From Occallatibacter sp. (GTDB taxonomy: Bacteria > Acidobacteriota > Terriglobia > Terriglobales > Acidobacteriaceae): 55,867 nt of DNA. The stretch covers positions 1 through 55,867 of the forward strand of contig JARLFZ010000014.1 of assembly GCA_031296305.1 (NCBI GenBank). Direction: 5' to 3'. Below are positions 23,869-30,976 of the stretch, one piece after another (the stretch's first letter is position 1; the number at the start of each line of letters is the position of its first letter). Under the pieces are notes generated by a model that saw nothing but the letters and a program-made list of their open reading frames with translations, was not told the origin of the DNA and ran no database searches. The position numbers and the translations under genes were made by a program.

Positions 23869-25113
23869 ATGAAATCCGAAATCATTGCCGTCGGCTCCGA
23901 GATGCTCACCCCGTTCCGCCAGGACACGAATTCTCTCTACATTACAGAAAAGCTCAACGGCATCGGCATTACCGTCGCGTTCAAATCTATCGTGGGCGAC
24001 CGGCAAAAGGATCTCGTCAACGCCATTCGCACCGCGCTTGGCCGCGTCGACATTCTCATCGTGATGGGCGGCCTGGGACCTACGGAAGACGATCTGACCC
24101 GCGAAGCCGTGGCCGAAGCGCTTTCGCTTACACTGCGCCGCGACGCTTCACAGGTGGCTGCGCTGCACGCGCGCGCCGCCGGCTGGCGCATCACCATGCC
24201 GCAGAACAATCTCAAGCAGGCCGACGTTCTGGAGGGCGCCACGCTGCTGCCAAACCCGAATGGCAGCGCTCCCGGCCAGTGGCTCGATACTACCTTCGGC
24301 GGCTATCGCAAGCTCATCGCACTTTTGCCTGGCCCCCCGCACGAGTGCCGCCCGCTGTTCGACGCCGAATGTATGCCCCGTCTCTCTGTGGCCGTGCCGC
24401 CGCGCGCGATCGCCGTGCGCACGCTCAAGGCGGCCATGATTCCCGAGTCGCAGGCCGACAAGCTACTGGCTCCCGTCTACACCACCTACACCGACGTCGA
24501 AACCACGCTGCTCGCCCACACCGGCGACCTGCAGATCACGCTCATCTGCTCGAAGCAGGACCCCGACGCTGCACGACAACGCGTGGATGAGCTCGCCGAG
24601 CGCATCGAAGAGAAGCTCGAAGATTGGCTCTACTCCTCGCAAGGGGATTCGCTCGAGCAGATCGTGCTCTACTATCTCGAACTCCGCCAGGCGACAATGG
24701 CTGTCGCCGAAAGCTGCACTGGCGGGCTGGTCGCCGAGCGCATCACCAGCGTTCCCGGGGCTTCGCGATCATTTCTCGGCGGCGCGGTCGTCTACTCCGA
24801 CGAACTCAAGACCTCGCTCGCGGGTGTGCCCGCGGAATTGATCGCGCGGCACGGCGCGGTCTCCGCCGAAGTGGCTAAGGCGCTCGCCCAGGGCATTCGC
24901 GCGCGCACCGGAGCTAGCGTCGGCCTGGGAGTGACGGGCATCGCAGGACCCACGGGCGCCACCGAGACCAAGCCCGTAGGCCTGGTGCACATCGCCGTCT
25001 GCGACCCGCAGGGATCGGATGCTTTGGAGCGCACTTTCCGAGGCGACCGCCAACGCGTCCGCGAGTGGGCCGCGCAGCAGGCCCTCGACCTGGTGCGTCG
25101 CAGGCTGATGTAG
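23869..25113 (+). CDS. cinA: CinA-family protein, NMN/NAD-salvage or nicotinamide-nucleotide amidase
   Basis: The 414-aa protein joins two domains. The N-terminal MoCF-like domain (residues 1-170) starts MKSEIIAVGSEMLTPFRQDT and shows IVMGGLGPTEDDLTREAVAE, the metal-dependent pyrophosphatase part. The C-terminal CinA domain has MAVAESCTGGLVAERITSVP and GAVVYSDELKTSLAGV, the deamidase part that converts nicotinamide mononucleotide to nicotinate mononucleotide. LLPGPPHECRPLF links them. The length is normal for the family. Preceding it are the facing repeat tracts; it is the last gene of the yacG-pgpA-propeller stretch. Confidence 0.95.
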   Translation: MKSEIIAVGSEMLTPFRQDTNSLYITEKLNGIGITVAFKSIVGDRQKDLVNAIRTALGRVDILIVMGGLGPTEDDLTREAVAEALSLTLRRDASQVAALHARAAGWRITMPQNNLKQADVLEGATLLPNPNGSAPGQWLDTTFGGYRKLIALLPGPPHECRPLFDAECMPRLSVAVPPRAIAVRTLKAAMIPESQADKLLAPVYTTYTDVETTLLAHTGDLQITLICSKQDPDAARQRVDELAERIEEKLEDWLYSSQGDSLEQIVLYYLELRQATMAVAESCTGGLVAERITSVPGASRSFLGGAVVYSDELKTSLAGVPAELIARHGAVSAEVAKALAQGIRARTGASVGLGVTGIAGPTGATETKPVGLVHIAVCDPQGSDALERTFRGDRQRVREWAAQQALDLVRRRLM

Positions 25114-25160
25114 GCAGCGGTTTGCCTTTTGATTCAAGTACCGCTTCGCGCACCTTGACA

Positions 25161-25207
25161 TTTGTACATAAATGTACAAAAACTATATATTGTACGTTTT
25201 TGTACAA
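25161..25207. promoter_or_regulatory. Two TGTAC dyads overlapping the satD promoter
   Basis: The first dyad, TTTGTACATAAATGTACAAA (25161-25180), has perfect 9-bp arms around AA. The second, TTGTACGTTTTTGTACAA (25190-25207), has perfect 6-bp arms around GTTTTT. A promoter can be drawn with TTGTAC as -35 (25162-25167) and TATATT as -10 (25186-25191), spacer 18. The first dyad would cover the -35 box and the second the -10 edge and transcription start, as expected for repression. A TTGACA lies at 25155-25160 but has no -10 at good distance. As RNA, the second dyad also folds into a hairpin. Confidence 0.65.
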
Positions 25208-25215
25208 GTGACAAT

Positions 25216-25866
25216 ATGAACTCTTTGAAGAACAAGTGCTACTCGGTTATCACCGCCGACGTTGTCGGCTCCAGCGGGATTGCGTCGCTGACGCAAAAGC
25301 TCAGCCGCAAACTGAGCGAGCTTTCACAATTGCACCTCGCACAAAAACTTATTCTCTCTCCCTATGCCGTAACTGCCGGAGACGAATTCGAAGGAGTTTT
25401 AGCCAGGCCGCAATTTACGCCGCAAGCCATATTGGACTTACGCCGCCTTTTCTACCCGATGGAACTCCGCATTGCCATCGGGATCGGGAAGGCAACGGGA
25501 GTTTATAAGAGACCCGTCAATCTTCATGGCGGGGGAGAAGCATTCCTTAGAGCCCGGAAGGCGGCCGAGCGGGTGAAGGCGGGATATCCGAAATATCGCC
25601 TCCTTACCGTGTTTAACTCAGGCAACGAACTCTTCGACACCATAGCCAATACGATCTACGGCCTTCAGGACTCGCTCTCCCAGCGAACCACCCGCAGTCA
25701 ATGGGCAGCGATCAACGCGCGTCTGGCGACCGGACGACAGGACAAAACCGCGCGGAGACTGAAGTTGGATATTTCCACCGTATCGCGCAATCTCAAACGG
25801 GGCTATTATTGGCAGTTGGTGGAAACCGCAGAATCTATGGAGCGCATTTTGGGGGCGTATTTTTGA
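25216..25866 (+). CDS. satD: SatD-family protein with cyclase-like N-terminus and C-terminal helix-turn-helix
   Basis: A 216-aa protein matching the SatD family pattern: YSVITADVVGSSGIAS at the start, TAGDEFEGVL near residue 55, ELRIAIGIGKATG near 80 and LHGGGEAFLRARKAAERVK near 98. The same four landmarks occur in class III nucleotide cyclases (metal-binding Asp after a beta strand, a GD hairpin, RIGI strand, G-x-x-V-N helix), but the transition-state Asn is not evident. A helix-turn-helix of the sigma-4 type (ARRLKLDISTVSRNLKRGYY) ends the protein, so it probably binds DNA. ATG 25216 was taken; there is no ribosome-binding site, only the TTGTAC dyad eight bases upstream. The gene pairs with the DUF3307 gene and both are less G+C-rich than their neighbours. 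The function is unknown. Confidence 0.8.
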   Translation: MNSLKNKCYSVITADVVGSSGIASLTQKLSRKLSELSQLHLAQKLILSPYAVTAGDEFEGVLARPQFTPQAILDLRRLFYPMELRIAIGIGKATGVYKRPVNLHGGGEAFLRARKAAERVKAGYPKYRLLTVFNSGNELFDTIANTIYGLQDSLSQRTTRSQWAAINARLATGRQDKTARRLKLDISTVSRNLKRGYYWQLVETAESMERILGAYF

Positions 25867-25867
25867 T

Positions 25868-25885
25868 TTGTACGTTTTTGTACAA
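25868..25885. promoter_or_regulatory. Third TTGTAC dyad, identical to the second, before the DUF3307 start
   Basis: TTGTACGTTTTTGTACAA recurs base for base, one base after the satD stop and four bases before ATG 25890. It occupies the place where a ribosome-binding site is expected, and none is present. It may act as a DNA operator or as an RNA hairpin at the translation start. Confidence 0.65.
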
Positions 25886-25889
25886 ATCT

Positions 25890-26681
25890 ATGAAATTGGA
25901 CGAAATGATACAAGCGGCACAATTGGCGTTCCTTGCCCTGCTCCTCGCCCATCTCGTCGGGGATTTCCTTTTTCAACCGAAATGGCTCGCCGAGAACAAA
26001 GGAAAGCGATTATGGCCGCTCCTATGTCATGGCTTTGTTCATTACGCCTCGGCATGGGCCTGTTTGCTTATCTTTGCATTAACCAACTTCCTGTCTGTTT
26101 ACAACCAGGCTGTCATCGCCGGCTATTTTCTTGCCCATTTGCTCATCGACAAATTGAAGAGCCTGGTCATCGCGCACAAGCCAAGACACGATCAATGGCA
26201 TATCTTTCTACTCGACCAACTGATTCATATTTTTGTCCTGGCGATGACGGCCTGTTTCCTGGCTCGAACATCTCCGGTCGCCCTCTTTCAGGGGCTCCAT
26301 CCGTCGCCGACAGCGCGAACCCACATTCTAGAGGTGGCAATCGTCTATATCGGTGTGATTTTTGGCGGAGGGTACTTGATTCGCTATCTCACACGGAGTT
26401 TCGCGATCAAGAATACGGACAAAAACTCACCTCAACTGGAAAATGCCGGCCTCTATGTTGGATGGATCGAACGCTTTCTAATGATCACGGCCATTCTCAT
26501 GCAATCTCCGGTCTTAGTCGGCCTCATCCTCACGGGAAAATCGATCGCTCGTTACCCTGCGTTCGAGCACGAGCGATTCGCCGAGTACTTCTTGATAGGA
26601 ACAATGCTGAGCGTCTCCCTCTCAGTCCTCGGAGGAATGCTCTTGTTGTATCTGCTTTGCGGAACCACGTCGTTCAAATAG
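25890..26681 (+). CDS. DUF3307-family membrane protein paired with SatD
   Basis: A 263-aa polytopic membrane protein with six or seven hydrophobic segments. The first 120 residues carry the DUF3307 pattern: LAFLALLLAHLVGDFLFQPK, CHGFVHYASAWACLLIFAL, AHLLIDKLKSLVI and FLLDQLIHIFVLAM, with conserved His and Asp residues inside the membrane segments that could bind a metal or proton. The second half (VYIGVIFGGGYLIRYLTR and further helices) is typical of longer members. ATG 25890 lies after the repeated TTGTAC dyad; an in-frame extension into satD was rejected. No function is known for the family. It is adjacent to a SatD gene, an arrangement I recall in other phyla, which suggests a conserved pair. 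Confidence 0.85.
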   Translation: MKLDEMIQAAQLAFLALLLAHLVGDFLFQPKWLAENKGKRLWPLLCHGFVHYASAWACLLIFALTNFLSVYNQAVIAGYFLAHLLIDKLKSLVIAHKPRHDQWHIFLLDQLIHIFVLAMTACFLARTSPVALFQGLHPSPTARTHILEVAIVYIGVIFGGGYLIRYLTRSFAIKNTDKNSPQLENAGLYVGWIERFLMITAILMQSPVLVGLILTGKSIARYPAFEHERFAEYFLIGTMLSVSLSVLGGMLLLYLLCGTTSFK

Positions 26682-26836
26682 AACGTATATCGAGCGTTTC
26701 TCCACCCACATCCGGGTCAGAGTCGGGGACCGTTTCGTAAAAACCTGGGAGCGCGCGCACCCCGTGCCTTTGCTACACTTCTCCTGCGCCCGATTGTCAT
26801 CCGGCCGATCGCTCAAACGCCTCATCAGGAGAGCCC

Positions 26837-27739
26837 ATGCCCGTCGTTGAGCTTGCGGGAGTCACCAAGGCTTACGAAAGCAAAGTCGCCGTGCGCGACC
26901 TCTGCCTTTCTATCGAGGCCGGCCAGATGTTTGGTCTGCTGGGCCCCAATGGAGCCGGAAAAACCAGCTCCATCCGCATGATGATGGGCATCACACTGCC
27001 CGATTCGGGGTGCATTAATTTATTTGAAAAGCCCTTCGACCGCAAAAGCCTCGACCGCGTCGGCTATCTGCCGGAGGAACGCGGCCTCTATAAAAAAATG
27101 AATGTCCTGGAGCAGCTCGTCTTTTTCGGCCGGTTGCACGGCGTTGCCCAGGAAGACGCTCGCAAGCGGGCGATTGATTGGGCTGCGCGCATGGAAATCT
27201 CCGACGCCCTCGACAAGAAAACGCAGGAGCTCTCCAAGGGCATGCAGCAGAAGATTCAGTTCATCGCCACGCTGCTCCACGATCCCGATCTGGTGGTGAT
27301 GGACGAGCCCTTCAGCGGCCTCGATCCCGTGAACACCACGCTGCTGCAGGACGCATTGCTCGAGCTCAAGGCGCGCGGCAAGGCCATCCTCTTCTCCACG
27401 CACCGCATGGATCAGGTGGAGAAGCTATGCGACGCCATCTGCCTCATCGACCACGGTGAGGCCATGCTCAGCGGCAGCATGCGCGAAATCAAGAGCCGCT
27501 ACGAGCGCAACCACGTCATCGTGGAGTTTGAAGGCAGCGCCGATTTCCTGAAGAGCGACGAGATTGCCGAGGCCAACAACTACTCCGGCCACGCCGAAAT
27601 CAAACTCAAGCCGCACGGCGATGCGCAGAAGCTGCTGCATCAGGCCGCGTCCATGGCTGCCATCTATCGCTTTGAACTGGTCGAGCCCTCGCTCGAAGAG
27701 ATCTTCATTGAGACCGTGGGAGGTAAGGCCGATGCGTAA
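26837..27739 (+). CDS. ABC exporter ATP-binding protein (NatA-like)
   Basis: The 300-aa ATPase has Walker A LLGPNGAGKTSS (residues about 34-45), signature ELSKGMQQKIQF near 135, Walker B DLVVMDEPFSGLDPV near 155 and the H-loop LFSTHRM near 191. The C-terminal 75 residues form the DUF4162-type accessory domain of NatA/CcmA-like export ATPases. It overlaps the permease gene by 8 bp. Together they form a NatAB-type export system whose substrate (sodium, antibiotic or peptide) cannot be told from sequence. Confidence 0.93.
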   Translation: MPVVELAGVTKAYESKVAVRDLCLSIEAGQMFGLLGPNGAGKTSSIRMMMGITLPDSGCINLFEKPFDRKSLDRVGYLPEERGLYKKMNVLEQLVFFGRLHGVAQEDARKRAIDWAARMEISDALDKKTQELSKGMQQKIQFIATLLHDPDLVVMDEPFSGLDPVNTTLLQDALLELKARGKAILFSTHRMDQVEKLCDAICLIDHGEAMLSGSMREIKSRYERNHVIVEFEGSADFLKSDEIAEANNYSGHAEIKLKPHGDAQKLLHQAASMAAIYRFELVEPSLEEIFIETVGGKADA

Positions 27740-28985
27740 CATGCTTCTCATCGCAAAGCGCGAATACCTCGAGCAGATTCGCGGCCGCGCCTTCCGCCTT
27801 TCCACGATTCTCGTGCCCGCGCTCATCATTTTTCTTCTCGGTATAAGCGCCGCTACCGGCCGCAAAATGGCCGCGCGCCGCCACATCGTAATCGCCGCCG
27901 ACAATGCCTCGCTGGCCGCCGATATTGGCAGCAATCTTACCCAGGAAAAACGCACTGGCTACACGGTCGATATTGTTTCGCCCTTCACTGCACAAGACCG
28001 CGCCGATCTGCAGGCTCGCGTCGCAAGCAAATCCCTCGACGGTCTGCTCGTTATCGAGAACTCCACCACCGCCACGCCGAGCGTCACCTATATTTCGCAA
28101 TCCTCGGGCGATTTAATGAGCACCTCGCGCCTGCAAGACGCCATCAATCGCGGCTTTCTCGATCTGCGCCTCTCGCAACAGGGGGTGCCGGCCGATAAAA
28201 TCCAGTCGCTGGCAAAACCTGTGCACTTAGACACGCTGCTGATCTCGGGCAGCGGCCAAACCGGCAAGAGCCAGGGCATGACGCCGTTCTACAAAGCCAT
28301 GCTGATGACATTTCTGATGACCATGCCGATTCTGCTGTATGGCATGGACATGGCCCGCTCCATCATCGAAGAAAAAAGCTCGCGCATCTTCGAGGTCATG
28401 CTCGCCGTGGCGCGCCCAGACGATCTGCTCACCGGCAAGCTGCTCGGCGTGGGTGCGGTCGGCCTCACGCAAATCGCCATCTGGATCGCCGCCGCCACGC
28501 TGCTCAGTGGCACGGCTCTCATGGGCTCGCTGGTCAGCGGCAATGTGCAACTCCACTTCAGCGCGCTCGAAGGCTTTCTGTTCCCGGTCTATTTTGTGCT
28601 CGGATTTTTCCTCTACAGCGCCTTTTTCTCCGGCCTCGCCGCTACCTGCGAAACCGCGCAGGACTTGCAGATGTACATCTCGCTGGCCATCATCCCAACC
28701 TGGGCCAGCTTCGCCATTTTGCCGTTCCTACTCAACAATCCCAACTCGCCCTGGGTGGTCGCCGCATCGCTGTTTCCGCCCACCGCGCCCCTCATCATGG
28801 TCCCGCGCATCGGCATGTCAACTTCACCTTATCTCTACTGGCAGATCGCGATCTCCATTGCTCTGCTCATCCTCAGCATCTGGGGAGTGGTGTGGTTCGC
28901 CTCGCGCCTCTACCGCATCGGTATCCTCATGTACGGCAAGCGCGCCACTCTGCCGGAAATTCTGCGCTGGCTCCGCTACTCCTGA
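27732..28985 (+). CDS. ABC exporter permease (NatB-like)
   Basis: A 417-aa permease of the ABC-2 type with MLLIAKREYLEQIRGRAFRL at the cytoplasmic start, one membrane helix (LSTILVPALIIFLLGISA), a long external domain (about residues 45-180) and then five helices in the C-terminal half, including MTFLMTMPILLYGMDMARSI and the signature IIEEKSSRIFEVMLAVARP. That layout is the one of NatB-like subunits. ATG 27732 overlaps the ATPase gene. Downstream is a truncated copy of the GAGCGAG-type repeat. Confidence 0.9.
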   Translation: MRNMLLIAKREYLEQIRGRAFRLSTILVPALIIFLLGISAATGRKMAARRHIVIAADNASLAADIGSNLTQEKRTGYTVDIVSPFTAQDRADLQARVASKSLDGLLVIENSTTATPSVTYISQSSGDLMSTSRLQDAINRGFLDLRLSQQGVPADKIQSLAKPVHLDTLLISGSGQTGKSQGMTPFYKAMLMTFLMTMPILLYGMDMARSIIEEKSSRIFEVMLAVARPDDLLTGKLLGVGAVGLTQIAIWIAAATLLSGTALMGSLVSGNVQLHFSALEGFLFPVYFVLGFFLYSAFFSGLAATCETAQDLQMYISLAIIPTWASFAILPFLLNNPNSPWVVAASLFPPTAPLIMVPRIGMSTSPYLYWQIAISIALLILSIWGVVWFASRLYRIGILMYGKRATLPEILRWLRYS

Positions 28986-29041
28986 GCGAGCTTAGCGAGG
29001 GGAAGGATCTGCGGTTGGCCGCCTACTTTAACATTTAGACA

Positions 29042-29749
29042 GTGACCAGCGAATCCAGTCCCAGGTTCACGTTCCGCCAGCGCCTCGTTCTGGCCGTGGC
29101 GCCGCGTCTGGTATGGGCGTTGCTCTGGCTCGTGGGCCACACCTGGCGCTTTGAGGCGATCGTCGAAGAGGGCGCTCTGCCCTTCCCTCGCGGTGAGGGC
29201 ATCGGCCCCGATATCTTCTGCTTCTGGCACCAGTGCGTGCTCCCCTGCACGTTCTATTACCGGCGTTGCGGCGCCACCATCATCGTGAGCCAGAGCTTCG
29301 ATGGCGAGCTGATCGCGCGCATCCTCGAGCTATTCGGCTTTCACACCACGCGCGGCTCCAGCTCACGCGGCGCGCGCGAAGGGCTGATGGGTTTGAAGCG
29401 CGTGCTCGAAGACGGCGGCACGGCCATCTTTACCGCCGACGGTCCGCGCGGTCCCATCTATCGCACTAAGATGGGGCCTATCAAGCTTGCGCACATCACT
29501 GGCGCGCGTATCGGCGCATTTCATTTAGAGCCCGAGCGCGCCTGGACCATGCATTCATGGGATCATTTCCTGGTGCCGAAGCCGTTTACGCGCATTGTGG
29601 TCAGTTGGGCGCGCTGGACCACCGTTCCGGCCGATCTTGCCACCGATCTTTCCGCGAGCCAGTTCGAGCAGAAGCGCGAAGAGCTGAACGCCGCCATCGA
29701 ACGTGCGCGGCTTCGCGCGCTCGCGCACTTTGGAAAATCCAATGTGTGA
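29042..29749 (+). CDS. Lysophospholipid acyltransferase-family protein (DUF374)
   Basis: The 235-aa protein starts with GTG 29042 and an N-terminal membrane-associated helix ([19 protein letters not shown]). The acyltransferase motifs are [10 protein letters not shown] (H-x-x-x-x region), [40 protein letters not shown] and [23 protein letters not shown]374 members transfer acyl groups to lipid A precursors or lysophospholipids at the inner membrane. The gene overlaps queA by 8 bp. Whether it acts on lipid A or phospholipids cannot be told. Confidence 0.85.
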   Translation: MTSESSPRFTFRQRLVLAVAPRLVWALLWLVGHTWRFEAIVEEGALPFPRGEGIGPDIFCFWHQCVLPCTFYYRRCGATIIVSQSFDGELIARILELFGFHTTRGSSSRGAREGLMGLKRVLEDGGTAIFTADGPRGPIYRTKMGPIKLAHITGARIGAFHLEPERAWTMHSWDHFLVPKPFTRIVVSWARWTTVPADLATDLSASQFEQKREELNAAIERARLRALAHFGKSNV

Positions 29750-30881
29750 ATGCTCTATTCCAAATGGCAAAGAAGAAGCGCACCTCGGTGTTGCCGATTT
29801 CGATTACGAACTTCCCGAGGAGTTGATCGCGCAGCAACCGCCTGCGGAGCGCGGCACCAGCCGCATGCTGGTCGTGGATCGCGCCACCGGCGCCCTGCAT
29901 GACGATTTTTTCTCTGGTCTTGGACAATATCTGCGGCGAGGCGATCTGGTGGTCCTCAACGACAGCCGCGTGATTCCCGCGCGACTCTACGCGCGAAGAA
30001 CGTTACGGCGCGAACGCGAGAAGCCTACAGGTCGCATTGAAGTCATGCTCACGGAGCCGGCCGGCGAAAACCAGTGGCGCGCATTGGTGCGCCCGGGCCG
30101 CAAGATCGCGATCGGCGAGCGCCTGGTCTTTCCCGCGCCCACGGGCGAAATTGTGCTCGAAGCGGAGGTGCTCGAGCGCGGCGAGTTCGGCGATCGCCTG
30201 CTTGAATTCGCACCGCCCCACGATTCAATCGGCGACGACTCCGTTGGCGTCAATTTCTTCGACATTTTGGACCGCATCGGCCATGTACCGCTGCCGCCTT
30301 ATATCCATCGCGACGACGCGGACGCGGATCGCGATCGCTACCAGACGGTCTTTGCGCACGAACGCGGATCGGTGGCCGCGCCAACGGCCGGCCTCCACTT
30401 TACGTCGCAGATGCTCGCCTCGCTCGAGGCAAGCGGCGTCGAGATTGCGCGTGTGACGCTGCACGTTGGCCTGGGCACGTTTGCTCCGTTGCGCGTGGAG
30501 CGCGTAGACGAAGTGCGCCTGCACAGCGAGCGCTATACCATCGGCGCTGCGGCAGCCGATGCCATCAATCTCGCCGTCGCGGAGGGCCGGCGCATCGTCG
30601 CCGTCGGCACCACGACCGTGCGCACGCTGGAAGCTGCGGCGCTCGCGGCCGCCGGCGCTCCTATTCAGCCCCACTCCGGCGCAACGGACATTTTCATCTC
30701 GCCCGGCTTCGAGTTTCGTCTTGTCGGCGCGCTGCTCACCAACTTCCACCTGCCGCAATCGAGCCTGCTCATGCTGGTCAGCGCCTTTGCCGGCCGCGAG
30801 CGAATTCTCGCCGCATACCGCCAGGCCGTCGAACAGAAATACCGCTTCTTCAGCTACGGCGACTGCATGTTCATCGCGTAG
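29742..30881 (+). CDS. queA: tRNA preQ1(34) S-adenosylmethionine ribosyltransferase-isomerase QueA
   Basis: QueA transfers the ribosyl part of S-adenosylmethionine to 7-aminomethyl-deazaguanine at position 34 of tRNA, making epoxyqueuosine. The family landmarks are present: [78 protein letters not shown] and [24 protein letters not shown] 29742 gives 379 aa with a short extra N-terminus; it overlaps the acyltransferase gene. No preQ1 riboswitch and no other queuosine gene is visible here. A 95-bp gap with an inverted repeat follows. Confidence 0.95.
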   Translation: MCECSIPNGKEEAHLGVADFDYELPEELIAQQPPAERGTSRMLVVDRATGALHDDFFSGLGQYLRRGDLVVLNDSRVIPARLYARRTLRREREKPTGRIEVMLTEPAGENQWRALVRPGRKIAIGERLVFPAPTGEIVLEAEVLERGEFGDRLLEFAPPHDSIGDDSVGVNFFDILDRIGHVPLPPYIHRDDADADRDRYQTVFAHERGSVAAPTAGLHFTSQMLASLEASGVEIARVTLHVGLGTFAPLRVERVDEVRLHSERYTIGAAAADAINLAVAEGRRIVAVGTTTVRTLEAAALAAAGAPIQPHSGATDIFISPGFEFRLVGALLTNFHLPQSSLLMLVSAFAGRERILAAYRQAVEQKYRFFSYGDCMFIA

Positions 30882-30935
30882 CAGGTGCCAGGTATCAGAA
30901 GACGGAGGCTACGAGCTGCAGGTCACTGGCACCTG
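30882..30935. repeat. Inverted CAGGTGCCAG pair between queA and polA
   Basis: CAGGTGCCAG (30882-30891) and CTGGCACCTG (30926-30935) are perfect 10-bp complements around a 34-base loop. The sequence belongs to the same family as the tracts upstream of cinA (CAGGTTTCAGG type). Confidence 0.65.
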
Positions 30936-30976
30936 AAACCGTCGCGACCCCTTCGTATCCTGCTATTCTCTCTACC

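Noticed and set aside
29703..29742. preQ1 riboswitch before queA
   Set aside because: queA starts inside the preceding gene and there is no leader that could fold as a riboswitch.
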